Origin: an uncultured bacterium
GTDB lineage: Bacteria > Omnitrophota > Gorgyraeia > Gorgyraeales > Gorgyraeaceae
Assembly: GCA_913009675.1 (NCBI GenBank)
Contig: CAJVXD010000095.1
Span: forward strand, 1 to 5,630
DNA length: 5,630 bases
Direction: 5' to 3'
The notes under the pieces are model-generated. The model was given only the letters and a program-made list of their open reading frames with translations, had not been told where the DNA came from and searched no databases. Positions 1 through 5,630 of this stretch are shown here, one piece after another; position 1 is the stretch's first letter, and each line of letters begins with the position of its first letter. The translations under genes and the position numbers were made by a program.

Positions 1-40
1 CTTGGTGTCTCTAGTTCTGTGTAGTACAGACATAGCCAAG
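1..40. other. Non-genomic left tail (sequencing noise, partly P7-like)
   Basis: This stretch lies outside the adapter and has no coding signal. Aligned without gaps to the outer part of the P7 oligo, positions 21-40 match about 12 of 20 bases, so it looks like the same adapter read at falling quality. Positions 1-20 match nothing I recognise. On the complementary strand it is the far end of a read that had already passed through insert, P5 adapter and poly-A, where base calls are unreliable. It should be trimmed and not annotated as genome. Confidence 0.8.
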
Positions 41-86
41 CGTGATATATCGGTGTGACGGGAGTTCAGACGTGCTCTTCCGATCT
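41..86 (-). other. Degraded Illumina P7/index (TruSeq-type) adapter
   Basis: Compared from memory with the reverse complement of the TruSeq indexed adapter, these 46 bases show three substitutions (in the outer P7 part, in the index and in the read-2 primer part) and a two-base deletion in the GTGTGC stretch, and end in the standard GCTCTTCCGATCT. The index reads ATATCGGT. That is one mismatch from the reverse complement of the index at the right end of the window, so both ends appear to come from the same library. This is a technical sequence. Confidence 0.93.
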
Positions 87-93
87 TCTTTCA

Positions 94-113
94 TTTTTTT
101 TTTTTTTTTTTTT
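94..113 (-). repeat. 20-base poly-T (read-past-end poly-A on the other strand)
   Basis: An uninterrupted run of 20 T directly precedes the P5 adapter; seven bases (87-93) separate it from the degraded P7 adapter. On the minus strand this is poly-A immediately after the last base of P5, the pattern seen when a sequencer runs off the end of a short library molecule. It is not a rho-independent terminator: no GC-rich stem is attached, and the flanks are adapter on both sides. Confidence 0.9.
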
Positions 114-171
114 AATGATACGGCGACCACCGAGATCTACACTCTTTCCCTACACGACGCTCTTCCGATCT
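114..171 (+). other. Illumina P5 / TruSeq universal adapter, full length
   Basis: All 58 bases match the TruSeq universal adapter as I know it, beginning AATGATACGGCGACC and ending CGCTCTTCCGATCT at 171. Genomic sequence starts at 172, where the frame becomes recognisably GlgX. Translation of this adapter gives the peptide MIRRPPRSTLF, a familiar contaminant in predicted proteins. It is technical sequence and the true left boundary of biological DNA in this window. Confidence 0.98.
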
Positions 172-972
172 ATTAACTTCATAACCTGTCATGATGGATT
201 TACTCTTCAGGATCTTGTCAGTTATAATGAGAAACATAATCAAACTAACGGCGAAGAAAATAAAGACGGCACTGGTGAAAATCTGAGCTGGAACTGCGGG
301 GTGGAAGGCCCGGCTGATGACGCTGAAGTTTTAAAATTACGCCGGCGTCAGAAACGTAATTTTTTAGCAGCGTTAATATTATCTCAAGGAGTCCCTATGC
401 TTTTAGCCGGTGACGAATTCGGGCGGACCCAGCGGGGAAACAATAACGCCTATTGTCAGGACAATGAAATTTCCTGGGTAAACTGGGATATTGGCCAGCC
501 GGAGCAGGAGCTGTTGGAATTTACAAAATATTTGATTAAGACAACCTACCGGCATCCGGCCCTGCGCCGGAGGAAATTCTTTCATGGCCGCAAAATCCGC
601 GGCTCTAAGGTTAAAGATTTAATCTGGCTTAAGCCTGATGGCGGGGAAATGACAGATAACGATTGGAGTATGCCCTGGGCGCATTGCCTGGGTTTACGTA
701 TAGCCGGTGATGAAATCGACGAAGTTGATGAGCGCGGGAATAAGGTTGTCGATGATACTTTATTGCTCCTCCTCAATGCCTATGATAAAACCGTTTCTTT
801 TATTCTGCCCGGTTCCGCGGTAAAAGCGCAATGGAGGTTGATTTTAGATACTCAGGTTGCGGATGGCCGAAGCGGTGAATTGTTGCTAAAGGCGGGGATT
901 GAGCCATACAGGCTGGCAGCGCGTTCCCTGGTATTATTATGTTTGCGAAAGGCGGGCGGCAAAATTTGTTAG
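172..972 (+). CDS. glgX: Glycogen debranching enzyme (isoamylase-type GH13), 5'-truncated
   Basis: This is the C-terminal 266 residues of a GlgX/TreX-type enzyme, which hydrolyses alpha-1,6 branch linkages of glycogen or limit dextrins in the cytoplasm. The fragment opens with FITCHDGFTLQDLVSYNEKHN, where the HD pair (codons 190-195) is the conserved region containing the third GH13 catalytic aspartate, the transition-state stabiliser. Family hallmarks follow: the NLSWNCGVEGP segment, SQGVPMLLAGDEFGRTQ and GNNNAYCQDNEISWVNWD, then a beta-rich C-terminal domain. Full-length family members are about 650-720 residues, so roughly 60% is missing, including the catalytic nucleophile and the general acid. 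The loss is caused by the contig ending in adapter at 171, not by a mutation in the cell. The frame stays open leftward to an ATG at 55, but that start and the next 39 codons are adapter translation. The stop is TAG at 970-972. A GH15 gene follows after 38 bp on the same strand, suggesting a shared glucan-use transcript. Confidence 0.95.
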   Translation: MNFITCHDGFTLQDLVSYNEKHNQTNGEENKDGTGENLSWNCGVEGPADDAEVLKLRRRQKRNFLAALILSQGVPMLLAGDEFGRTQRGNNNAYCQDNEISWVNWDIGQPEQELLEFTKYLIKTTYRHPALRRRKFFHGRKIRGSKVKDLIWLKPDGGEMTDNDWSMPWAHCLGLRIAGDEIDEVDERGNKVVDDTLLLLLNAYDKTVSFILPGSAVKAQWRLILDTQVADGRSGELLLKAGIEPYRLAARSLVLLCLRKAGGKIC

Positions 973-1010
973 AATATTTTTTGGTTATGTTCTTAAAGAA
1001 ACAGTAAACT

Positions 1011-2843
1011 ATGGCAGTGCAGTTTAAGAACCTTGAGGATTACGGAGTAATAGGGAATCTCCAGGCCTGCGCCTTAATTGGCAGAGACGGTTCGATAGAC
1101 TGGCTTTGTTTTCCCTACCTGGAATCGCCTTCCGTATTCGCGGCGTTACTTGACACAGAAAGGGGAGGATATTTTCAGATACAGCCGGCGGCAAAATATG
1201 AATCACTTCAGTCTTATATAGAAAACACAAATATTTTGCAGACCACATTTAATACTCCTTTAGGCGCGGCTGTTATCACGGATTTTATGAAGCCTGAAGG
1301 CCGAAAAGAAGATCATTACGTGAGAGAGGTTTTCAGGAAGGTTGAATGCATAAAAGGAGAAGTAGATCTGGAGATAAGTTTCAGCCCGCGCTTTAAGTAT
1401 GCAAAGGTCCTTCCTGATTTTGAACTCACAGAAACAGGGATTATTGCTCAGACTCAAAATGAAAGTTTGTTTTTGCAGTCACCTGCATCTTTAAAGGTTT
1501 ATGATCACGAAGCCGGGAGTATTATGACGTTGACAGGAGGTAAAACAGCCTGGTATGTTTTACAATACAATCATCGCGTCCCTCTATCTGAGCAAGACTG
1601 CGAGAAGTTGTTGAGTAGTGTCAGGGAATTCTGGCTCCGCTGGGTGCATAACAGCCTGCGTTCCATATATGCCGTAGAAGGACATTGGCATAGTCTTGTC
1701 GTGCGTTCAGGGCTGGTGCTGAAACTCCTGGCAAATCCGGAGACCGGGGCTATTGCCGCAGCGCCCACAACCTCTCTTCCTGAGAAGATTGGCGGTGTGC
1801 GTAACTGGGATTACCGTTATTGCTGGATCAGGGATTCGTCTTTAACTGCCCAGGCGTTGTTTCACATCGGGCATGTTAAAGAATCACAGGACTTTCGCCG
1901 GTGGATGAGAGATATTGTTGGTCAGACGAAAGACCCTTCTTCAATTCAGGTTATGTATGGCCTTGATGGGGAGGTTGACCTTGAAGAACGGATATTGGAG
2001 AATCTTTCAGGGTATAAGGATTCCAGCCCTGTAAGGATTGGGAATGGTGCCGCAAAACAGAAACAGCTCGATATCTATGGCGAGCTGTTAAATGCAGTAT
2101 ATGATACCACCCGTCACGGAGAAGAGATCTCGTTTGAAAATTGGAAGATCATTAAAAAGATTGTAAACTATGTGTGTTTGGCATGGAAAGAAAAGGATTC
2201 AGGGATCTGGGAAGTACGAGGGGGGACCCGCCATTTTGTCTATTCTAAACTTATGTGCTGGGTAGCTCTTGACAGGGCGGTTAAGGTATCGAGGTCTAAA
2301 GGCTTTAGTTCCCCGTTGGAAAAGTGGGAAAAAACAAGAGAGGCGATTAGACAGGCTATCATTGAGAGAGGATTTAGTAAAAGGCTTAATAGCTTTGTTC
2401 AGGCATTTGATTCAGAGACCCTTGATGCAACGAGTCTTCTTATCCCCTTGATGGATTTTCTCTCCTTTGATGACCCCAGGGTGCAGGGCACGATAGAGGC
2501 CGTCTTGAAAAAACTGGTTACGAAGGAAGGGCTGGTTTACAGATATGACTCTGACGATGGCCTTCCGGGCGGAGAGGGTTATTTTGTTCTTTGTTCTTTT
2601 TGGCTTGTCAAGGCCTTAGCCCTTTCGGGAAGGGTAGAAGAGGCGGAAGAAATATTTCTGAAGGTACTTAAATATATAAGTCCGTTAGGACTTCTTGCAG
2701 AAGAGATCGATCCGGAGAATGGCACACAATTAGGAAATTTCCCGCAGGCATTTAGTCATATAGGCCTTATAAACAGCGCCTTATATCTTGGTATCGCAAA
2801 GGGAAAGAAGTATAAAGGCCCGAAACCCATAGGCATATCCTGA
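1011..2843 (+). CDS. Glycoside hydrolase family 15 protein (glucoamylase/trehalase-like)
   Basis: This complete 610-residue protein has the usual length for bacterial GH15 enzymes. An N-terminal beta-sandwich domain of the trehalase-like type (residues ~1-220) opens with LEDYGVIGNLQACALIGRDGSIDWLCFP. The (alpha/alpha)6 catalytic barrel follows (~235-600). Visible GH15 motifs are GGVRNWDYRYCWIRDSS (from 261), PVRIGNGAAKQKQLDIYGE, GIWEVRGG with the probable general acid E401, and LLAEEIDPENG with the probable general base E564, followed by LGNFPQAFSHIGLI. Both catalytic carboxylates are present, so it should be active. GH15 includes glucoamylases, glucodextranases and trehalases; sequence reading alone does not decide the substrate. 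No signal peptide is seen, so it is probably cytoplasmic. It starts 38 bp after the debranching enzyme, which fits a glycogen or trehalose breakdown operon. The ATG at 1011 lacks a strong Shine-Dalgarno (only AAAG nearby), but the conserved N-terminus begins right after it. Confidence 0.93.
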   Translation: MAVQFKNLEDYGVIGNLQACALIGRDGSIDWLCFPYLESPSVFAALLDTERGGYFQIQPAAKYESLQSYIENTNILQTTFNTPLGAAVITDFMKPEGRKEDHYVREVFRKVECIKGEVDLEISFSPRFKYAKVLPDFELTETGIIAQTQNESLFLQSPASLKVYDHEAGSIMTLTGGKTAWYVLQYNHRVPLSEQDCEKLLSSVREFWLRWVHNSLRSIYAVEGHWHSLVVRSGLVLKLLANPETGAIAAAPTTSLPEKIGGVRNWDYRYCWIRDSSLTAQALFHIGHVKESQDFRRWMRDIVGQTKDPSSIQVMYGLDGEVDLEERILENLSGYKDSSPVRIGNGAAKQKQLDIYGELLNAVYDTTRHGEEISFENWKIIKKIVNYVCLAWKEKDSGIWEVRGGTRHFVYSKLMCWVALDRAVKVSRSKGFSSPLEKWEKTREAIRQAIIERGFSKRLNSFVQAFDSETLDATSLLIPLMDFLSFDDPRVQGTIEAVLKKLVTKEGLVYRYDSDDGLPGGEGYFVLCSFWLVKALALSGRVEEAEEIFLKVLKYISPLGLLAEEIDPENGTQLGNFPQAFSHIGLINSALYLGIAKGKKYKGPKPIGIS

Positions 2844-2926
2844 AGGATTGTTTTAGGGATATTCGAATCGCCAGCGTCATAGGCTTGTATGGGTAGAGGC
2901 AGACGGATTGAAAGGAAATCTTAATA
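2844..2926 (+). other. Intergenic gap before the two-component pair
   Basis: These 83 bp separate the GH15 gene from the response regulator and could hold a promoter. There is an 8-base perfect palindrome, ATTCGAAT, at 2861-2868, which could be a small operator or chance. I could not assign convincing -35/-10 boxes, and there is no hairpin plus T-run, so no terminator is called for the upstream gene. Read-through from the glucan genes is possible. Confidence 0.4.
2911..2916 (+). promoter_or_regulatory. Shine-Dalgarno for the response regulator
   Basis: AAAGGA lies 10 bases before the ATG at 2927. It supports that start, as does the canonical receiver N-terminus MRILVIEDE that begins there. 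Confidence 0.6.
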
Positions 2927-3598
2927 ATGCGCATTTTAGTTATTGAAGATGAGAAAAAGATAGCAAGTTTTATTAAGAGAGGGCTTAAGGAAAACAACTA
3001 CACGGTTGATGTCGCCTTTGACGGAGACAAAGGACTTTTCCTGGCCGAGATTAACCCCTATGATTTAATTGTGCTCGATATTATGTTACCGGGCAAAGAC
3101 GGTCTATTTATCTGCCGGGAGCTTAGAAAGAAGAATATAGGTGTACCGATTTTAATCCTGACAGCAAGGGATGACCTTGAAGATAAGATATCCGGCTTAG
3201 ACTCAGGCGCCGATGATTACCTGACTAAACCATTTGCTTTCGGAGAGTTTTTAGCCAGGGTCAGGGCCTTGATACGCAGAAAAGCCGATGTTAAGACCAC
3301 CAGACTTAAGGTAGCTGATTTGGAATTAGACCAGTTAACCCACAGGGTTAGACGCGCAGGCAGGGAGATTGAACTTACCCGCACTGAATACGCCCTTCTT
3401 GAATATATGATGCTCAATGCCAACGAGGTTGTTACCCGGACCATGATCTCAGAACATGTCTGGAATGAAGATTTCGACAGTTTTTCTAATGTAATCAATG
3501 TGTACGTCAATTACCTTCGCAAAAAGATTGATAGCGGATTTGAGAAAAAGCTTATCCATTCCATCCGCGGGACAGGTTATATTTTAAGGGAAGAGTGA
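2927..3598 (+). CDS. OmpR/PhoB-family DNA-binding response regulator
   Basis: This complete 223-residue protein is a cytoplasmic transcription factor activated by phosphotransfer from its partner kinase. The receiver domain (~1-115) has the acidic pair E7/D8, the phosphoacceptor D51 in VLDIMLPGKDG, the switch threonine T79 in LILTAR, the aromatic switch residue Y98, and K101 in the TKPF motif, so all phosphorylation-site residues are intact. The winged-helix domain (~125-221) shows the typical LTRTEYALLEYMM segment, the recognition helix region SNVINVYVNYLRKKID and the C-terminal hairpin IRGTGYILRE. The general pattern resembles the CusR/CopR-like subgroup, many of which respond to metals, but that does not fix the stimulus here. 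The kinase gene starts one base after the stop codon, so the two are almost certainly cotranscribed and cognate. Autoregulation is common in this family; the 83-bp upstream gap could carry its binding site, though I see no clear direct repeats. Confidence 0.95.
   Translation: MRILVIEDEKKIASFIKRGLKENNYTVDVAFDGDKGLFLAEINPYDLIVLDIMLPGKDGLFICRELRKKNIGVPILILTARDDLEDKISGLDSGADDYLTKPFAFGEFLARVRALIRRKADVKTTRLKVADLELDQLTHRVRRAGREIELTRTEYALLEYMMLNANEVVTRTMISEHVWNEDFDSFSNVINVYVNYLRKKIDSGFEKKLIHSIRGTGYILREE
3586..3591 (+). promoter_or_regulatory. Shine-Dalgarno for the kinase, inside the regulator's 3' end
   Basis: AAGGGA sits 8 bases before the kinase ATG at 3600 and within the last codons of the response regulator. 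This fits translational coupling of the pair. Confidence 0.7.
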
Positions 3599-3599
3599 T

Positions 3600-4754
3600 A
3601 TGCAGCTTAATTCCATCCGTTTTAAGACAACTATTCTTTACTCGAGCATTTTGGCTGTAATCCTGGTTATCTTCGGTGCCATTATTTATATCAGTATTAG
3701 CTATATACTTTACCGTGATTTGGACCATGACTTAAAAGTCAAGGCTGAAGAGATTGTGTCTATCTTACATGCATATGAAGAGGTTGGACAACTTGAGAAC
3801 CATCCTTTAGGACGCATATTAGATATACTCAGAAAGGGAGAAACCGAAGGTATAAGTGAGAAGGTAGTCATTGATGACCTATGGCGGAAGGAATTTAATC
3901 TGCTGGATCTTAAAAATGATTATATCAACGTAGTGAATATTAATGGGGTCTCTCTATTTATTTCGAATAATTTTACGGAAGACGTCGCTTCTTTATTTAG
4001 GAAGCAGTGCCCCTTTTCATTAGAAAGGACTGTTTGTAAGAACGTTGTTGCCGGCAGGACTAAACTGCGGGTTGTCAATTTACCTGCTTCCTATTATCGC
4101 TCTCGGTTGGCCATACAGGTCGCTGCACCTTTAGAGCCCATTACCAAAGAATTAGCTAACATTTTATTTTTTATTATTATCTCAGCACTTATCCTGCTTA
4201 TCTTGACAAGTTTCTTTGGTGATATTTTAGCTCGTAATATTCTCAAGCCGGTTGTGGCTGTTTCAAATTTAGCTGATAAAATTACCCACAAGGACCTGAG
4301 CTCGCGGATCCAGGAGCAGCAAACAGATAAGGAGATGAGGCACTTAGTCAGTTCATTTAATGCAATGATTGACCGCTTAGAGAAATCATTCAGGCATATT
4401 AATGAATTCAGCTCCCATGTAGCCCATGAGCTTAAAACCCCCCTGGCTATTATAAAAGGAGAGATGGAACTCGCCTTAGGACAAGATAGAGATTTGGAAG
4501 AATACAAAAGGGTCCTGGAGGGGTGCCTTGAGGAGATAGACAGGATAATACGAATTATACGGGATCTCCATCTTTTAGCCAAGTTAGACTATAAGCTGGA
4601 TATCTTCAAATTTGAGAAGTTTAATATTGTTCAGTTTCTCAATGATATCCATGAACATAGTAAGATTTTAGCTTCATCGAAAGATATCAAAGTAAAACTA
4701 AATGCCCCTGAGAAGGATATTTTTATCAGATCGGCGCTCACTAATAGTGATTAG
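3600..4754 (+). CDS. Membrane sensor histidine kinase, truncated in this window
   Basis: This is the N-terminal ~377 residues of a transmembrane sensor kinase partnered with the response regulator one base upstream. In order: TM1 (~11-37), an extracytoplasmic sensor of about 150 residues with two cysteines (C137, C146), TM2 (~187-208), a HAMP linker (~209-262), and a HisKA dimerisation domain with phosphoacceptor H276 in SSHVAHELKTPLAI. Family members run to about 450-480 residues, with an ATP-binding domain carrying N, G1, F and G2 boxes. Here homology stops at about R377 (codon 4728-4730), just where that domain should begin, and seven unrelated residues lead to a TAG stop at 4752-4754. As drawn it could not autophosphorylate. 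Because an unrelated O-antigen ligase fragment begins at the same spot in another frame, I infer a chimeric contig join or a real deletion, not a natural short kinase. The stimulus cannot be read from the sequence. Confidence 0.9.
   Translation: MQLNSIRFKTTILYSSILAVILVIFGAIIYISISYILYRDLDHDLKVKAEEIVSILHAYEEVGQLENHPLGRILDILRKGETEGISEKVVIDDLWRKEFNLLDLKNDYINVVNINGVSLFISNNFTEDVASLFRKQCPFSLERTVCKNVVAGRTKLRVVNLPASYYRSRLAIQVAAPLEPITKELANILFFIIISALILLILTSFFGDILARNILKPVVAVSNLADKITHKDLSSRIQEQQTDKEMRHLVSSFNAMIDRLEKSFRHINEFSSHVAHELKTPLAIIKGEMELALGQDRDLEEYKRVLEGCLEEIDRIIRIIRDLHLLAKLDYKLDIFKFEKFNIVQFLNDIHEHSKILASSKDIKVKLNAPEKDIFIRSALTNSD
4728..4740. other. Chimeric junction between kinase and O-antigen ligase fragments
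   Basis: Kinase homology ends and O-antigen ligase-like sequence begins within these few bases, in a different frame and without intergenic DNA. The bases at 4728-4734 are AGATCGG, identical to the first seven bases of the Illumina adapter complement that appears in full at 5433. A short adapter remnant that escaped trimming could have bridged two unrelated reads. A 7-mer match alone is weak, since chance would give one roughly every 8 kb when both strands are counted; its exact placement at the protein break is what matters. A small inverted repeat, CACTAATAGTG (4739-4749), lies next to it. A genuine deletion or rearrangement is the alternative. Confidence 0.65.
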
Positions 4755-5432
4755 AGCCGTTTGCATCTTAAGCAGTTTAGTAGCTCTCTTTGGAATCGTC
4801 GAATATGTTTCCGGCAGGAATTTTATATATGAATTTATAATAAACAACCCGTACTATAGACGGTATGTCATTGTCGGACGCCCTATGTCTACGCAGTTAC
4901 ACCCTCCGATACTGGGTTCTTTCTTACTTGCTTGTTTGCCGTTTGCCATTTTCTTGTTAAAGGATAAGAATAAAACCTTTCGCTATTTGGCAGTTCTTGC
5001 GCTGTTCGCAGAGACCTTTATTATCATACTTACTCGTTCAAGAGGTGTATTTTTAGGGTTGGTTGTCATGATATCGCTCTATCTATGGAATAAAAAAAAG
5101 TCATTTTTCTTATCATTTCTGGTATTCCTGACCAGCGTTATTATTCTTTTTTCTTATCTTAATAACTCACCCTTTTATAGATTTGGTTTCAATGGCATGA
5201 TCTTCGGAAGCCGCAACAGCATTTTTTCAGAATATAGGTATAGAAGGATATCTATGACTTTTAATATGTTGAAAGACCATCCATTTTTCGGGGTCGGCTT
5301 CAAGAATTTTAGAGTAAAATTTAATAGATACAAGATCGACAAGAATGAAAATACGCCGATGGAATTCAGGATACCCGACAACATGTACCTGACTCTGCTG
5401 GCAGAGACAGGCGTAGTGGGTTTTTCCGGTTT
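4735..5432 (+). CDS. O-antigen ligase/polymerase family membrane protein, internal fragment
   Basis: About 232 residues belong to a polytopic inner-membrane protein of the O-antigen ligase/Wzy polymerase superfamily (Wzy_C-like), whose members join or polymerise lipid-linked oligosaccharides on the periplasmic side. Several hydrophobic segments are visible: SLIVIRAVCILSSLVALFG, PPILGSFLLACLPFAIFLL, a segment before LTRSRG, and SFFLSFLVFLTSVIILF. Family signatures are the TRSRGVFLGL motif and, after a periplasmic-loop-like region, KDHPFFGVGFKNF followed by PDNMYLTLLAETGVVG. Typical proteins exceed 400 residues, so both ends are missing: the N-terminal helices at the junction near 4735, and the last helices at 5433, where adapter begins. 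The reading frame is open from an ATG at 4702 to 5499, but its first 11 codons or so are kinase-derived DNA and its last 21 or so are adapter. No true start is visible. Ligase versus polymerase cannot be decided from the fragment. Confidence 0.88.
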
Positions 5433-5498
5433 AGATCGGAAGAGCACACGTCTGAACTCCAGTCACACTGATATATCTCGTATGCCGTCTTCTGCTTG
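5433..5498 (+). other. Illumina TruSeq indexed (P7) adapter, full length
   Basis: The sequence begins AGATCGGAAGAGCACACG, continues through the read-2 primer site to CAGTCAC (ends 5466), carries the index ACTGATAT (5467-5474; as I recall, TruSeq index 25), and ends with ATCTCGTATGCCG and TCTTCTGCTTG. No mismatch is apparent against the adapter as I know it. Its translation gives RKSTRLNSSH and SRMPSSA, peptides often seen as contaminants at the ends of predicted proteins. It marks the true right end of biological DNA. Confidence 0.98.
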
Positions 5499-5513
5499 AA
5501 AAAAAAAAAAAAA
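5499..5513 (+). repeat. 15-base poly-A after the adapter end
   Basis: A run of 15 A begins at the first base past the end of the P7 oligo. This is the usual signature of sequencing beyond the end of the molecule, and it mirrors the poly-T at 94-113. Confidence 0.93.
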
Positions 5514-5630
5514 CAACTAACAAACTCGCTCACTAGTACCCATTCACGTCATGTAGTCCACCATCCCATTACATCACGACGTCTATCAACTTAACATCCA
5601 AGACAGGATCGCTTCATCCTACATCGCATT
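5514..5630. other. Post-adapter tail, not biological
   Basis: These 117 bases follow adapter plus poly-A. They contain only about 12 G, are rich in C, A and T, and have no open reading frame, repeat or motif that I can recognise. Strong base bias after the end of a library molecule is expected of base-calling noise. I see no gene or regulatory site here and would trim it. Confidence 0.85.

Noticed and set aside
1..40. Imperfect inverted repeat CTTGG...CCAAG as a possible hairpin or transposon end
   Set aside because: It lies in low-quality sequence outside the adapter and is too short and imperfect to support.
94..113. Poly-T as a rho-independent terminator
   Set aside because: There is no GC stem beside it and it is flanked by adapter on both sides; it is the complement of a read-past-end poly-A.
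55..171. An apparent coding N-terminus with a run of phenylalanines upstream of glgX
   Set aside because: It is translation of P7 adapter, poly-T and P5 adapter; the real coding sequence begins at 172.
2269..2451. A 60-codon plus-strand open frame within the GH15 gene
   Set aside because: It is an out-of-frame shadow of conserved GH15 coding sequence, with no ribosome binding site or motif.
4094..4582. A 162-codon minus-strand open frame inside the kinase gene
   Set aside because: It overlaps the kinase whose domains are clearly encoded on the plus strand, and its translation shows no recognisable family; it is a shadow frame.
3600..4754. A naturally short kinase lacking an ATP-binding domain as a novel signalling protein
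   Set aside because: The truncation coincides with a switch to an unrelated gene and an adapter-like 7-mer, so an assembly or deletion artefact is simpler.
4702..5499. A natural gene starting at ATG 4702 and overlapping the kinase end
   Set aside because: The first codons lie in kinase DNA read in the wrong frame and the last 21 or so in adapter; only about 4735-5432 resembles an O-antigen ligase.

Overview
The window is a bacterial contig whose two ends are Illumina library adapter, not genome. The biological insert runs from about 172 to about 5432. Positions 1-171 hold a degraded P7/index-side adapter, a 20-base poly-T and a perfect 58-base P5/universal adapter. Positions 5433-5630 hold a clean P7/index adapter, a poly-A run and a G-poor tail typical of base calls made past the end of a molecule. 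The 8-base index is the same at both ends, apart from one mismatch in the degraded left copy.

The insert carries plus-strand genes only. First comes the C-terminal part of an isoamylase-type glycogen debranching enzyme (GlgX/TreX family), cut at its N-terminus by the adapter. After 38 bp there is a complete 610-residue glycoside hydrolase family 15 enzyme (glucoamylase or trehalase-like). These two fit intracellular alpha-glucan or trehalose turnover. After an 83-bp gap there is a two-component pair, one base apart: an OmpR/PhoB-type response regulator and a membrane histidine kinase of the HAMP-HisKA type. The kinase loses homology just after its dimerisation/phosphoacceptor domain. Within a few bases, in another frame, the sequence becomes the interior of a multi-membrane-span O-antigen ligase/polymerase (Wzy_C-like) protein, which then runs into the right-hand adapter.

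The kinase-ligase junction lies at 4728-4740, next to a 7-base match to the start of the adapter. Two unrelated proteins are both truncated there with no intergenic DNA. The simplest reading is a chimeric assembly join; a genomic deletion is the alternative. I would therefore not treat the ligase fragment as a neighbour of the two-component system without read evidence.

The organism is a bacterium, probably Gram-negative-like with a surface polysaccharide, of moderate GC, and probably from a metagenome or single-cell assembly. A Candidatus Omnitrophota-type or deltaproteobacterial-type source is possible, but the window does not settle it. I see no rRNA, tRNA, CRISPR array, insertion sequence or convincing terminator, and no support for a novel biological system. 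The most important observations concern sequence integrity.
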